Assembly (NCBI GenBank): GCA_028686345.1
Contig: JAQUCE010000056.1
Location: 1 to 33,265 of the forward strand
Length of the DNA: 33,265 nucleotides
Reading direction: 5' to 3'
Source of the DNA: Kiritimatiellia bacterium
GTDB taxonomy: Bacteria > Verrucomicrobiota > Kiritimatiellia > RFP12 > UBA1067
Positions 10,601-18,338 of the stretch are shown piece after piece. Made by a program: the position numbers and the translations under genes. The notes under the pieces were generated by a model. The model was not told the DNA's origin. It saw only the letters and a list, made by a program, of their open reading frames with translations, and ran no database searches. Every line of letters begins with the position of its first letter. Within the stretch, counting starts at the first letter, position 1.

Positions 10601-11255
10601 TAACATTGTCTATGACATTGATGATTGGTACCGCCTGGTTTCGTTAAAATCAAATAATGTTGAGCAGTTGCCGCCTGCGAGCGCCTTCACTAGCTACAAT
10701 TATGATGTAATGCAGATTCAGGGAGACACGTCTCTGACAGCGAAGATCAATCTGCGCGAGGACTTGCAGGAGTATCAGGGTGACTCTGCGGTGTTGAACT
10801 GGGTGTTGGGCTTTACCGAGGGACCGCTGATTCCAATGTTTTATAACGGACGATATCTGACGCTCAAGGAGCAGCACTGGCTGGATGCGAATCCAACGGT
10901 CTCCAACGAGTTCCGCTGTGTGATCAGAGATTTCTCGCTGGACGCTGCAACAAACCTGCATGTCCGGCTGGAGATGAAGCTGAATGAGTCCAATATGGAA
11001 AAAATTCAAGGTGGAGCTGTTCTGAAGCTGCAGGCAAAAGAGGATCTTACAGATAACAAATGGGATATTCTGGATCAGTTTTATCTGACTCCCGACTCAT
11101 TTGATAGCAATAATGAGTGCCGCGTGTTTGTCAGAAATCCGTTTGGATACATGGTGCCCCGTTATGATGGGAGTAGGTTCTTCCTGCGCTGGGTGATCGA
11201 GATGGACGATCCCCGTCTGGATATCCGCAAGCTGGTAGATGAGGGCAACCCGTGA
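4653..11255 (+). CDS. Giant secreted protein (about 2,200 aa) with internal duplication and lamin-tail-like C-terminal region
   Basis: I do not recognise a function. The frame opens at a TTG at 4581, but I place the start at the ATG 4653, because MRFYLNIFYALLLTAMFSLSAAAQ is a clear signal peptide there and the 24 codons before it are not. A unit of about 340 residues is duplicated: it begins FDDYDSPEW at residue 36 and FDDYLHPKW at 386, with shared blocks AAPGLSGR/NAPGLSGR, RTGYAG, YA.NLRN.AG, G.GT.YFEA and IEYYYT..F.GY. The middle (about 700-1700) has several beta-sandwich-like segments ending in residues typical of carbohydrate-binding or jelly-roll folds (inference). From about residue 1731 WVNEINVGD...LGGWKVDL, ending in TPGMPNGLQP near 1930, looks like a lamin tail domain. 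No PEP-CTERM, sorting or barrel domain is seen at the C-terminus, so it is probably released or loosely attached. It follows the pseudopilin gene. Confidence 0.85.
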   Translation: MRFYLNIFYALLLTAMFSLSAAAQYTTLPAERMAQFDDYDSPEWTHTGDNAPGLSGRVLLNGTSHTHINGWKVTQGRTGYAGGYGTIIPPASRSNYAANLRNVAGASVESPYYADGIGTLYFEATNSENPYPAEPLYLHVYIATNMLSGSGVAPMQPTETGGLTYNWQLVEAVPLNYSSDEFERSAYKFNHDRATKFKLVRESATPGYLSLDDQFLVIDNIRVSYPASYVALSQLSAALAPAPDFMSGTLTARCRLNQFKAEFSVAMPTMSVVYRTAPPVGAFGGWVNLPLAYVTGSGSGRLGLEFEGTVPLPVEGRIEYYYTAGFDGYYVSPDFTGLNYTYPTESLAPQTLYQNGMGGSAPFAKNWKFEAVPDVTELPDSRILIFDDYLHPKWSHTGAAAPGLSGRLLQNGTVHTQTNGWRISEARTGYAGAYGLVVPQQLPGNYACNLRNLAGSFIESPLYHDGVGTIYFEAVNSEDPVDLHLYITTNMFDYSNWESVELGEAEGGSISNVWHKIDVLHLNYTTQGEFRRYVNKLNYRGKIKVKLVRELNHPVYTGLDDQFLVVDNLRISAPPSDVDIFKTEVVSNPGYPKVDHDFTVRCYVSNTDQFVPTQQRAVYLVHRWRYLTQQVDAWKTNEMEHVVGTGDGNGNDEIYEYTISPPEQTGDIEYYYTSFFGGYVYKSPDYTGLSHTYPSENLSPQVFRGNLAEDGEFTLRLREFASEYGAVYVVTDQHPNPIKMDLTGDHQWRGLVPLNNIVPTNLSWSLMAVGEYFTGAESYATNRTYWTAGSSVSVTPPNLPYGGICVETNASARLTVQVEDTGYMMVSFDSETREFLISRAQYQNFNAWPARDDYFSESSGQSDKQRFENTFDEWPLSEDQVFFEPFTAYVSNTNMFQRDPFKTPNEWSAGSAAYISERTLDLKHGPSGITNYRNLALRLKGGDPVLGLGYVHNTRATLSDGVKQIKFKARVGQKSDNTQICYHRNYFTKNNYVVKVSARAGEKSPENPSISVIVYYQDYQNFYEFRAVQRANPGDWSGNINDKRADLFLYKWVNGVAYQLKTMSPTADLDLGTETEVHVGVYNNNAGSTYLKCKYGRSGSAITLDYTDTSAPFQQGTFGVLSSECFSGFLEMSLENSLATGEAVAPEVKINVIGPALADMTPAQMDGWFVPAGVFAFDKNATPPGIYKVKPNQKLDVYLQESDYDPDSTEEPSASGTSAWKKLTEINVNSYEYIDISLDIKRWKAHFVMLQVGAGASDVAVDELELRSWHGQKIGLGANNNREWLATEAWVVSNGVGAAANQVMHLDHSRANPAEPQAVQSPLLQNGMGLMEFDYRVLRAPAKLTVQYKEERAGVWVDVNSIEVANTTDWAHLTAYLGSFEPGRFRVVNQRSGAITNAMVEINNVIVWDEPYVDDKSWTAYNTKITAADPMRLLLDKSKGCFLNNSETAGANPSPMDRDVPHLRSPTLVTGLGTLTFKARAYDPGQPGTLYVYASTNGWNLAREFWTLVYQVDNIDHKYYQTYSFKPIDGAKYDAIRLETKIGVGLKRVCVEEVIISEPVHPGFDIVNIKLRMMERDGELGARHQPLAFEDVHVEAMVANQQLSPSNIVLYLSYYVGDGVWGVDNWPAGDVVTKRMHPVAGVPNLYRTRDDEGGVPGLSQNLIGGIVGQSEGTFVQYRVWASYMGGIPLFKYQKKESFQNPAWYYPMDINQQRSAEGWSPYYLVYGVPEQTVWVNEINVGDVVLDANYKQRRGVWEWAYIEIAMPAWLDLGGWKVDLVTQNSYVTHTIQIPYGLPNQAPVTNGYAFFVINESARPSSQTPMLPKSDFAYAGLGSVLPRIVPGGIRLRRPEGMYEQAIVFDDAMWNGSGSSYSGQRWAENDPEGRFVYVGEEQKEGSLSRTGWGDSTNTWVYPLFPQWTAASTNFAKNYTPGMPNGLQPLPNGDELFPGISNALINSSITQLKGTQNGRRVLNYSLRVPMGATTNIVYDIDDWYRLVSLKSNNVEQLPPASAFTSYNYDVMQIQGDTSLTAKINLREDLQEYQGDSAVLNWVLGFTEGPLIPMFYNGRYLTLKEQHWLDANPTVSNEFRCVIRDFSLDAATNLHVRLEMKLNESNMEKIQGGAVLKLQAKEDLTDNKWDILDQFYLTPDSFDSNNECRVFVRNPFGYMVPRYDGSRFFLRWVIEMDDPRLDIRKLVDEGNP

Positions 11256-11261
11256 TTATGT

Positions 11262-11408
11262 TCAAACGCCACGCAGGGTTTTCACAATAAAACCGAGCAG
11301 AACCAGCAGCGCAACGACGATTAGGGCCTTGCGCTCGCTGGGAGTCAGCCACGTGAACAACGACGCACGTTTACCTAAAAGGGGCTCGTCTGTTTTTCTG
11401 GATCTCAT
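11262..11408 (-). CDS. Small single-pass membrane protein (48 aa)
   Basis: An unrecognised short frame, MRSRKTDEPLLGKRASLFTW at the N-terminus, then LTPSERKALI and a hydrophobic helix VVALLVLLGFIV ending KTLRGV. It has a basic N-terminal half, one transmembrane segment and a short basic tail, so topology is uncertain. AAGGA lies about 10 bases before the ATG. It ends 7 bp from the stop of the giant gene on the other strand (convergent) and its start is 103 bp from the divergent leuS start. The segment resembles the membrane anchor that precedes helix-hairpin-helix ComEA-type proteins in some bacteria, but no such domain follows. It is short and unsupported by known homologs, so moderate confidence. 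Confidence 0.5.
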   Translation of the reverse strand: MRSRKTDEPLLGKRASLFTWLTPSERKALIVVALLVLLGFIVKTLRGV

Positions 11409-11511
11409 TTCAATTGATTCCTTCTCTTGCACTCCGAATCCTCTTATCTCTGAACTGGCATAGGTTGCATGACTATGATACTATATTTCCCCAAAAGCAT
11501 GGGACATTAAT

Positions 11512-14082
11512 ATGACAAACAATGAATACGATTTCGCGGCCATCGAGAAAAAATGGCAGTCTTACTGGGAGGAACATAAAACATTCAAGGTGAATGATTT
11601 TGAGGAGGGAAAACCCAAGTTTTACTGCCTCGATATGTTTCCTTATCCCAGTGGCTCGGGATTGCATGTTGGCCACCCCGAAGGTTACACTGCCACCGAT
11701 ATACTCTGCCGTTACAAGCGTATGCGTGGCTACAACGTGCTGCATCCAATGGGGTGGGACGCATTCGGGCTGCCAGCAGAGCAGTACGCGGTTGAGACCG
11801 GCACCCATCCGGCAAAGACCACTGAAAAAAATATCAATAACTTCAGGAAGCAGATCAAAGCACTCGGTTTCAGCTATGACTGGGATCGGGAGATCAACAC
11901 CACTGACCCAGGTTATTACAAGTGGACCCAATGGATTTTTACCAAGCTCTATGAAAAGGGGCTGGCGTACATTGCTGAGGCCCCGGTGAACTGGTGTCCC
12001 GCGCTGGGAACCGTGCTCGCCAATGAGGAGGTTGTCAACGGGCTCAGTGAACGCGGGAGCCACCCGGTGGAGCGGCGCCCTATGCGGCAGTGGATGCTGC
12101 GGATCACGGATTATGCCGAGCGCCTGCTGAACGACCTCGATGATCTGGATTGGCCGGAGGGCATCAAAGAGATGCAGCGCAATTGGATTGGCAGATCAAG
12201 CGGCGCTGAGGTGGAGTTTGAAATCGCGGGAACCGGGAAATCCGTTACGGTCTACACCACCCGCCCGGATACGCTGTTTGGTGCCACCTATATGGTGCTC
12301 GCCCCTGAACATGCGCTGGTGGAGCTGGTGGTCAGCGACGCGCAGCGCGCCGCAGTGGCGGCGTATCGCAAAGCAGCCGCCTTTAAAAGTGATATGGACC
12401 GCACTGAGTTGAACACGGATAAGAGCGGAGTTTTCACCGGCGCGTATGCAATCAACCCTGTGACAGGCGGGAAGATTCCTATCTGGATCGCCGACTATGT
12501 GCTGATCAGCTATGGCACTGGAAGCATCATGGCTGTGCCCGCGCATGATGCGCGCGACTTCGAGTTCGCCGAAAAGTTTGATATACCTGTTAAATGTGTT
12601 ATCGCCCCGGATGCCGCGAGCGCAGCAGCTCAGGGCGTGAGCGTCGAGGCCGTGCTGCGGGGTGAGTGCAGCTGGAGCGGCGCGGGCACAATGATTGATT
12701 CCGCCAATGACCGCGGCTTGGATCTCAACGGTCTCGAGGTTGAAGACTCCATTGCAAGAACGATTGAGTGGCTCGAGAAACAAAAAATTGGCAAAGGGGC
12801 GGTAAAGTATAAGCTGCGCGACTGGCTGTTCAGCCGCCAGCGCTACTGGGGTGAACCATTCCCGTTGATTCACATGGAAGATGGCAGCACGAGAGTTATT
12901 GCGCAGGAAGAGCTGCCGCTGACGCTCCCTGAGATGCAGGACTTTAAACCGAACGCAGATGGAGCCCCGCCCCTGGCCAAGGCAACAGAGTGGCTCGCCT
13001 ATGTTGATCCCGCCACTGGCCTGAAAGGGCGGCGCGAGACCAACACTATGCCGCAGTGGGCTGGCTCTTGCTGGTATTATCTACGCTACATTGACCCGCA
13101 CAACTCCGAGGCGGCCTTTGACCTGGAAAAAGAGCGCTACTGGATGCCGGTCGACCTCTACGTGGGTGGTGCTGAACACGCTGTTTTACATCTGCTTTAC
13201 GCGCGTTTTTGGCACAAAGTCCTCTTTGATCTCGGGTATGTCTCGACCTGCGAGCCATTTCAAAAGCTGGTCAACCAAGGGATGATCCTGGGCATCTCCT
13301 ATAAGGATGGTCGCGGAACATTGATTCCCATGGAGCAGGTTGAGCATCGCTCTGAGGGTGCCTTCCACACTGAGAGCGGGGAGAAGCTGGTTGAGTTCCC
13401 TGCCAAAATGTCTAAATCTTTGAAGAACGTTGTTAACCCTGATGATGTGATCTTTGAGTACGGCGCTGACAGCATGCGCCTGTACGAGATGTTTATGGGG
13501 CCGCTGGAGGCGGTTAAACCCTGGAACACCAAAGGCGTTGAGGGGGTGTTCCGGTTTTTAAAACGCGCCTACCGCATGGTGGTTGAACAGACTTTGACTG
13601 ATGATCCGCTCGATCGAGATCAATTACGAATCTTGCACGCGACCATCAAAAAGGTCACCGATGATCTGGAGTCCATGGATTTCAACACCGCGATCAGCCA
13701 GATGATGATCTTTGTCAACAACTTCTCCGGCAGCCAAAAGACGCTCAACCGCCAGGCGGCCGAGACCTTTGTATTGCTGCTGGCCCCCTTTGCTCCGCAT
13801 GTGGGTGAAGAGCTGTGGGAGCGCCTGGGCCACAACACAACCCTCGCTTATGCCCCCTGGCCCCAGTACAATGAGGATTTTCTCAAGGTAGCCCAAGCCG
13901 AGGTGCTGGTGCAGGTTAATGGCAAACCTAAAGTCCGCATCATGATGGAGGCGGATCTGGGTGAGGAGCTGATGCGCGCGGCAGCCTTGGAGGGTGCGGC
14001 AGTGCGCGAGGCGATTGGGCAGAAAAAGATCGTCAAGGTGATCTGTGTTCCTAACCGCCTGGTCAATATTGTAGCTGTCTAA
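11512..14082 (+). CDS. leuS: Leucyl-tRNA synthetase
   Basis: Class I synthetase charging tRNA-Leu in the cytoplasm; 856 residues, the usual bacterial length. The HIGH signature is HVGH (residues 52-55) inside [20 protein letters not shown], and the KMSKS loop is exact at 632-636. Between them the CP1 editing domain is present, with [12 protein letters not shown] and the conserved [19 protein letters not shown] block needed for clearing mischarged t[17 protein letters not shown] and [18 protein letters not shown] are typical LeuRS catalytic-core segments. The C-terminal domain ends [13 protein letters not shown] ... [11 protein letters not shown], typical for the family. No strong Shine-Dalgarno is seen before the ATG. 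It stands alone: the minus-strand small gene lies upstream and a repeat-filled spacer downstream. Confidence 0.98.
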   Translation: MTNNEYDFAAIEKKWQSYWEEHKTFKVNDFEEGKPKFYCLDMFPYPSGSGLHVGHPEGYTATDILCRYKRMRGYNVLHPMGWDAFGLPAEQYAVETGTHPAKTTEKNINNFRKQIKALGFSYDWDREINTTDPGYYKWTQWIFTKLYEKGLAYIAEAPVNWCPALGTVLANEEVVNGLSERGSHPVERRPMRQWMLRITDYAERLLNDLDDLDWPEGIKEMQRNWIGRSSGAEVEFEIAGTGKSVTVYTTRPDTLFGATYMVLAPEHALVELVVSDAQRAAVAAYRKAAAFKSDMDRTELNTDKSGVFTGAYAINPVTGGKIPIWIADYVLISYGTGSIMAVPAHDARDFEFAEKFDIPVKCVIAPDAASAAAQGVSVEAVLRGECSWSGAGTMIDSANDRGLDLNGLEVEDSIARTIEWLEKQKIGKGAVKYKLRDWLFSRQRYWGEPFPLIHMEDGSTRVIAQEELPLTLPEMQDFKPNADGAPPLAKATEWLAYVDPATGLKGRRETNTMPQWAGSCWYYLRYIDPHNSEAAFDLEKERYWMPVDLYVGGAEHAVLHLLYARFWHKVLFDLGYVSTCEPFQKLVNQGMILGISYKDGRGTLIPMEQVEHRSEGAFHTESGEKLVEFPAKMSKSLKNVVNPDDVIFEYGADSMRLYEMFMGPLEAVKPWNTKGVEGVFRFLKRAYRMVVEQTLTDDPLDRDQLRILHATIKKVTDDLESMDFNTAISQMMIFVNNFSGSQKTLNRQAAETFVLLLAPFAPHVGEELWERLGHNTTLAYAPWPQYNEDFLKVAQAEVLVQVNGKPKVRIMMEADLGEELMRAAALEGAAVREAIGQKKIVKVICVPNRLVNIVAV

Positions 14083-14165
14083 CGCAGCTTTTCGTGGTAA
14101 CTAAAAGGTGTTTGTTGTGCAGGCATCTGAGGTGGCCCGTTGGCGCGGGAGCAACGTAGGTTTGA

Positions 14166-14193
14166 TTTCCAATCGGACGTGTCCGGTTGGAAA
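14166..14193. repeat. Hairpin repeat, 13-bp arms
   Basis: TTTCCAATCGGAC and GTCCGGTTGGAAA are inverted copies with one mismatch around a 2-base centre. A related sequence occurs in the opposite orientation at 28,342-28,369. Confidence 0.8.
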
Positions 14194-14227
14194 CCGGAGC
14201 TACAGACGCTAGGCTTTGCTTTTGGTT

Positions 14228-14309
14228 GACGATGCTGGGCGACGATGCTGGTGGACGAGCCCCCCCGCATGACCCCAATCGTCCACCAACATCGTCGCAC
14301 AGCATCGTC
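14228..14309. repeat. Inverted repeat with 31-bp arms (REP-like)
   Basis: The arm at 14,228-14,258 is complementary to 14,279-14,309 at 29 of 31 positions, with a 20-base loop. Each arm is itself built from repeats of GACGATGCTG and GTGGACGA. Diverged versions of this element lie at 28,224-28,314 and a fragment GGTTGACGCTGTTGGGCGGA near 17,944, so it is a dispersed family. Confidence 0.85.
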
Positions 14310-14370
14310 GGCCGCAGCGGTAGGGCACGGGGCCTCCACCGCGCCGCACGAACGACCTTGCTGCGCAAGC

Positions 14371-14406
14371 GTTAACTTTGTCGTTAACTTTGTCGTTAAC
14401 TTTGTC
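14371..14406. repeat. 12-bp tandem repeat, three exact copies
   Basis: GTTAACTTTGTC is repeated three times without change. The unit contains the palindrome GTTAAC. Confidence 0.95.
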
Positions 14407-14522
14407 GGAGCGGAATGAACGCGCCACGTTGTTTTTGAGGTGAAAAATGTGCATCCACCGCATAGCGGCGGACATACTGAAAGCAACACAGTATATCCGC
14501 TGCTATACTTGTGCAAGTAATC

Positions 14523-14551
14523 AGGAGAACCCCGAAGGGGTGTATTCTCCT
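14523..14551. repeat. Two-part hairpin
   Basis: Outer arms AGGAGAA/TTCTCCT and inner arms CCCC/GGGG with loop GAA. It is followed three bases later by the next hairpin. Confidence 0.75.
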
Positions 14552-14554
14552 TAG

Positions 14555-14582
14555 CCCGGGGCAAGCGAAGCGAAGCCCCGGG
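14555..14582. repeat. GC-rich hairpin with AAGCGAAGCGAA loop
   Basis: CCCGGGGC and GCCCCGGG are perfect 8-bp inverted arms around a 12-base loop that itself repeats GCGAA. No T-run follows. Confidence 0.8.
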
Positions 14583-14604
14583 AGGTAAGAAGTTAGATTT
14601 GTGG

Positions 14605-14648
14605 CCTGAAAGGTCACCTCAAAGTCATGGTTGAGGTGCCCTTTCAGG
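14605..14648. repeat. Inverted repeat with 18-bp arms
   Basis: The arm at 14,605-14,622 (CCTGAAAGGTCACCTCAA) is complementary to 14,631-14,648 with one mismatch, around an 8-base loop. This would be a very stable hairpin. No T-run follows. Confidence 0.85.
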
Positions 14649-14672
14649 ACACATAAATGCGGGGTCCGGATA

Positions 14673-14717
14673 CCCGGGACGTTGTCCCGGGCTATGGTGA
14701 ATCCGGCCCGCTGGGCC
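14673..14717. repeat. Two small perfect hairpins
   Basis: CCCGGGAC-GTT-GTCCCGGG (14,673-14,691) and GGCCC-GCT-GGGCC (14,705-14,717) follow each other, closing the hairpin run after leuS. Confidence 0.8.
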
Positions 14718-14728
14718 AGTAATACGAA

Positions 14729-14860
14729 CAATTCTAATCAAACAGCGGCTGCCTGTGGCTGGTCGAAAGAGATAAGGGTTGAGATTAGGACTAAAATGAG
14801 GATGGACCCACCGACAACATGTTTTTAAGGATTACATGTTTGCCTTGTCCTTTGGTAAGA
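14729..14860 (+). repeat. Dispersed repeat of ~131 bp, copy A
   Basis: Aligns by eye over about 131 bp with 18,339-18,469, about three quarters identical and with only a one-base gap. Shared anchors include CGAAAGAGATAAGG, TTGAGATTAGGA, CCGACAACAT and TTTTTAAGGA. Same orientation in both copies. Confidence 0.8.
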
Positions 14861-15208
14861 GCCTAGGGTTGCACACTGCGTGAAGTGGCGAATAGTGAAT
14901 TCTTTGGCCCGAACTTTGTCTCGCAGTTACTCTTGCTTGACAAAGTGTGAGACAAATAGACCCGCTTTGGTGTGACACCACAGCTCCATTGTTTGCTAAA
15001 AGAGCTAATTGGAGCGTGTTTTAACTGAAAAGGAAGCGTTTTGCATGGCAAAATCAGGCTGGTATGTTATTTGCTCTAAAAGTATCATAAAGCCGATCGA
15101 GCGTTAGCGCAGTGCAATGCGAGCCGTAAACTGCCAGGAGAGATGGGCAAGCCTGCTGTGTAGCGTGCTGTTGAAAAACGATGAGGTAACACGAAAGTCG
15201 GGGAGATT

Positions 15209-15909
15209 ATGTATTTTTTTGATCCTTTATATTTGATAATGCTGCTGCCAGCGATCATTCTGGCTGGTGCGGCATCATGGCTGGTTAAATCGACCTTTAA
15301 TAAATACTCTAAAGTGGCGGCTTACTCTGGTATGAACGGCGCTCAGGCTGCTGAGCGCATGATGCAGCGTAATGGTATTTATGATGTGCGGGTTGAGCAG
15401 ACCAACGGGTTTCTTTCGGATCATTATGACCCAACGCATAAAGTTCTGCGGCTCTCGCCGCAGGTCTATAACTCAAACTCATTGGCCGCGATTGGCGTTG
15501 CCTGCCATGAGGCGGGACACGCCTTGCAGCATGCCAACAGCTACGCGCCGTTGATGTTACGCACCACCTTGGTGCCAGTGACAAACATCAGCAGCTCGCT
15601 CTCCTTCTATGTTATTCTGGCAGGCATGCTGTTTAGGTTGCCGGGTTTGATGTATGTCGGCTGCGCCATGTTTGCCATGGCCTTTATTTTTTCGCTGGTC
15701 ACCCTCCCGGTTGAGTTGAGTGGGATGCGAGTGTCAGAGCCAAGCAGTACATTGTCAGCTCCGGGATTGTTTCGCCAGGCCAGGAGGCCGACTCAGGGAA
15801 GGTCTTGAACGCCGCGTTTCTGACATACGTGGCCGCGGCGGTAAGCTCATTGCTGACGCTGCTCTACTATTTAATGCGCACTGGGATTATCGGCGGTCGC
15901 AGGGACTGA
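15209..15909 (+). pseudogene. YugP-type zinc metallopeptidase, frameshifted by a 5-bp duplication
   Basis: Membrane zinc peptidase of the YugP family (PF04298 type). The intact part has an N-terminal membrane helix (LYLIMLLPAIILAGAASWLV), the zinc-binding HEAGH at residues 100-104 in VACHEAGHALQH, and two central membrane segments. The frame runs through PVE at residues 167-169, then leaves the family sequence (LSGMRVSEPSS) and stops after 199 codons. TTGAG is duplicated in tandem at 15,711-15,720. Removing one copy gives PVEWDASVRAKQYIVSS and then GKVLNAAFLTYVAAA and a last membrane helix, ending IIGGRRD at 15,909: 231 residues, the usual family length. GGGGAG three bases before the ATG supports the start. 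The lesion is not in a homopolymer. The active-site region would still be made, so a truncated product or rare restoration cannot be excluded. It lies 70 bp upstream of htpG. Confidence 0.88.
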
Positions 15910-15979
15910 GAATAATTAGGCTGACGATAAATTTTAATTAGACAAAACAGAGTTATAATAACAAAAGGAAAAGCAACTG

Positions 15980-17896
15980 ATGAGCAGTAAAAAAAAGCAC
16001 ACTTTCAAAGCCGAGATTCAGCAGGTTCTGGATCTTGTCGTTCACTCCCTTTATTCCAAGAAAGAGATTTTTCTGCGCGAGTTGATCTCCAATGCCTCTG
16101 ATGCTATTGATCGCGCGCAATACGCTGGTTTAACGGATAAGAGTATTGTTGCTGACGCGCCAGCGTGGAAGATCGATATCATCGCTGACAAAGACGCCGG
16201 CACCTTGGTGATCGCGGACAACGGCATGGGCATGAGTGAAGAGGAGCTTGATGAAAATCTCGGCGTGATTGCCAGCTCCGGCACCAAGGCCTTTGTGAAA
16301 GCGTTGCAGGAGAAAAAAGAGGTTAATGTGCCAGAGTTGATCGGTCAGTTCGGGGTCGGGTTTTACGCGGCGTTCATGGTGGCACAGGAGGTGGCTGTCA
16401 TCTCCCGCAGGCGTGGTGATGAGAGCGGCCAGGCGGTTAAGTGGAGCTCAACCGGTGACGGAACATACACCCTTGAACCCGCCGAACGTGATCTCCCCGG
16501 AACCACGATCACACTCAAGCTGCGGGAAGATCAGCAGGAGTATCTGGATGGCTGGCGCATTCGCGAACTGGTTAAAAAATATTCAAATTTCATTGCTTAC
16601 CCTATTTGCCTTGAGGAGGTCAAGGCAGAGTCAGCAGAGGATGACGAGGCCCAAGAAGATGCGGAGCCCAATAAGGACACGGAGCCTTTGAATGCAATGA
16701 CAGCCCTTTGGAAGCGTTCAAAGAACGATGTTACAAAAGAGGAGTACAAAGAGTTCTACACGCACCTGACGCATGATCACCAGGAGCCGCTGGAAACAAT
16801 TCACCTCGCCGTTGAAGGCGCGGTCGAGTTCCGCGCTCTTCTCTTTCTGCCGCGGCAGGCTGGTTTTGACCTGATGATGCCGAATCAGAAGCACGGGCTG
16901 AGTCTCTATGTGCGCAATGTGCTGATCGGCTCGGAGTTTGAGATGCTGCTGCCTGAGTATCTTCGTTTTGTCAAAGGCGTGGTTGACTCCAGCGACCTGC
17001 CGCTGAATGTCTCGCGTGAGATGCTGCAGGATGATGCGGTGGTGCGGAAGATCAAGAGCAATATCACAGGTAAAATCCTCAACGCTCTGGCAGAGATGAT
17101 GAACTCTGAGCCAGCGCAATATAAACTCTTCTACACCGCGTTTGGCCGGATTATCAAAGAGGGCTTGCACAGCGACTGGAGCAACGCCGATAAATTGAAG
17201 AACCTGATCATGTTTCCCTCTGCTAAAACCGAGGAGGGATATCTGATCTCTTTGAAGCAGTATGTTGATGCAATGCCTCAGGATCAGGGGGCGATCTATT
17301 ATCTGCTCTCAGAGGATTTGCTCACCGCCCGCCAATCACCGCATCTGGAAACGCTCTCTGCCCGCGGTTATGATGTGCTCTTGTTTGTTGATCCGGTTGA
17401 TCAGTGGATTGCACAGTCGCTAACTGAGTTTGACGGCAAGAAGATTGTCTCTGTTGACAAAGGGGATTTGCAGCTTGGCGATGAAAAAGAGCGGGAGCAG
17501 ACAAAGAAAAAGCTGGCAGATGCCTCGGCCGAGTACAAGGCGCTGATCGAATTTATTCAGGGGCAGCTCAAAGGCGAGATCAAAGAGGTGCGCCTGACTC
17601 CGCGGCTGACAGAGTCGCCATGCTGCCTGGTAGCGGATGAAAACGCCATGAACGCCAGCATGGAGAGGCTGATGCGCGCCATGAACCAGGAGGTGCCCAA
17701 GCAGCTGCGGTTGCTGGAGCTTAACCCTAATCACCCGTTGATCCAAAAGATGAAAGAGATGGCAGCCGAGAGTGCGCTGTCTGAGCGGCTGGCGGATTAT
17801 GTTGAGTTGCTCTATGGTCAGGCTCTGCTGGGTGAAGGATCAGCGGTGAAAAATCCGCAGCGCTTCACGCGGCTGATCTCAGAGCTGATGGTTTGA
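15980..17896 (+). CDS. htpG: Molecular chaperone HtpG (bacterial Hsp90)
   Basis: Homodimeric ATP-dependent chaperone of the cytoplasm; 638 residues, normal length. The GHKL ATP site is complete: ELISNASDAIDRAQY (34-48), DNGMGM (80-85), GVIASSGTKAF and GQFGVGFY (122-129). The middle domain carries FLPRQAGFDL and LPLNVSREMLQDD, whose Arg is the residue that contacts the ATP gamma-phosphate in this family. The C-terminal dimerisation domain includes LTESPCCLVADENAMNASME and ELNPNHPLI. An acidic linker (about 215-235, ESAEDDEAQEDAEPNKDTE) follows the N domain, as a short version of the charged linker. AAGGAA lies about 9 bases before the ATG. A TATAAT sits at 15,954-15,959, but its distance to the start makes it doubtful as the -10 box. 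Confidence 0.98.
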   Translation: MSSKKKHTFKAEIQQVLDLVVHSLYSKKEIFLRELISNASDAIDRAQYAGLTDKSIVADAPAWKIDIIADKDAGTLVIADNGMGMSEEELDENLGVIASSGTKAFVKALQEKKEVNVPELIGQFGVGFYAAFMVAQEVAVISRRRGDESGQAVKWSSTGDGTYTLEPAERDLPGTTITLKLREDQQEYLDGWRIRELVKKYSNFIAYPICLEEVKAESAEDDEAQEDAEPNKDTEPLNAMTALWKRSKNDVTKEEYKEFYTHLTHDHQEPLETIHLAVEGAVEFRALLFLPRQAGFDLMMPNQKHGLSLYVRNVLIGSEFEMLLPEYLRFVKGVVDSSDLPLNVSREMLQDDAVVRKIKSNITGKILNALAEMMNSEPAQYKLFYTAFGRIIKEGLHSDWSNADKLKNLIMFPSAKTEEGYLISLKQYVDAMPQDQGAIYYLLSEDLLTARQSPHLETLSARGYDVLLFVDPVDQWIAQSLTEFDGKKIVSVDKGDLQLGDEKEREQTKKKLADASAEYKALIEFIQGQLKGEIKEVRLTPRLTESPCCLVADENAMNASMERLMRAMNQEVPKQLRLLELNPNHPLIQKMKEMAAESALSERLADYVELLYGQALLGEGSAVKNPQRFTRLISELMV

Positions 17897-17904
17897 AGGC
17901 TTCT

Positions 17905-17928
17905 TGTTTGAATGTTTGAATGTTTGAA
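17905..17928. repeat. 8-bp tandem repeat, three copies
   Basis: TGTTTGAA occurs three times in tandem just after the htpG stop codon. The sequence GTTTGAAGG also spans the htpG stop (17,891-17,899) and recurs at the right edge of the array. Confidence 0.9.
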
Positions 17929-17985
17929 GGGGCGCGGTTTTCCGGTTGACGCTGTTGGGCGGACAGCAAAGAGCACGCTGAAGCG

Positions 17986-18023
17986 TGAACAACAAACGGC
18001 TGCCATGTAAGGTTTGTTGTTCA
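17986..18023. repeat. Hairpin with 12-bp perfect arms
   Basis: TGAACAACAAAC (17,986-17,997) pairs with GTTTGTTGTTCA (18,012-18,023) around a 14-base loop. The flanks CACGCTGAAGCG and GCCTTTAGGCTG are themselves small hairpins. Confidence 0.85.
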
Positions 18024-18189
18024 GCCTTTAGGCTGCAGGCGTTTAGTGTTCCTAAACCAGCGGAGCCGGAACCAAACTGAGCCTATGTGATATGCGAAAT
18101 TATTTCTCTCTCATTGAACAATTGTGTGATATGCCCCGCTGGTTTAGTCAACAACGCTATGCGTTGCATAGAAAAGATGGAAGTTCTTT

Positions 18190-18261
18190 CTTTTGCGCCT
18201 TTTTGCGGCTATTCCTTTTTTCCTTTGCTTCGCTATGTTTAGCCGCAAAAAAACGCAAAAG
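18190..18261. repeat. Inverted repeat with 21-bp arms
   Basis: The arm 18,190-18,210 (CTTTTGCGCCTTTTTGCGGC...) is complementary to 18,241-18,261 at 19 of 21 positions with a 30-base loop. Confidence 0.8.
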
Positions 18262-18308
18262 TCGCAAAATCTTTCGCAAACATGATCGGATTTAAGAAAA
18301 GAGGTACT

Positions 18309-18336
18309 AATCTCAATCTCAATCTCAATCTCAATC
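18309..18336. repeat. AATCTC hexamer array
   Basis: Four perfect AATCTC units plus a partial unit. The purine-rich complement-like stretch GATTGAGATTAGGATTGGGA follows about 50 bases later (from 18,387), so the two could pair. Confidence 0.9.
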
Positions 18337-18338
18337 AT

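Larger units (their letters stand above)
14083..15208. other. Long non-coding spacer, hairpin- and repeat-rich
   Basis: This 1.1-kb stretch has no reading frame that I believe; all frames overlap hairpins and repeats. It contains at least seven inverted repeats between 14,166 and 14,717, a 12-bp tandem repeat, and one copy of a ~131-bp dispersed repeat. From 14,860 to 15,208 I see only a modest inverted repeat (TTTGTCTCGCA at 14,915-14,925 with TGTGAGACAAA at 14,946-14,956) and no gene. Confidence 0.75.

Noticed and set aside
14079..14564. 161-codon minus-strand frame after leuS
   Set aside because: It overlaps several hairpins and the 12-bp tandem repeat; its composition follows the repeats.
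15080..15208. Possible tRNA or small RNA before the peptidase gene
   Set aside because: No cloverleaf, T-loop or CCA end could be built; only weak local pairing.
15954..15959. Perfect TATAAT before htpG
   Set aside because: Transcription would begin inside the ribosome site and there is no -35 box at a suitable distance.
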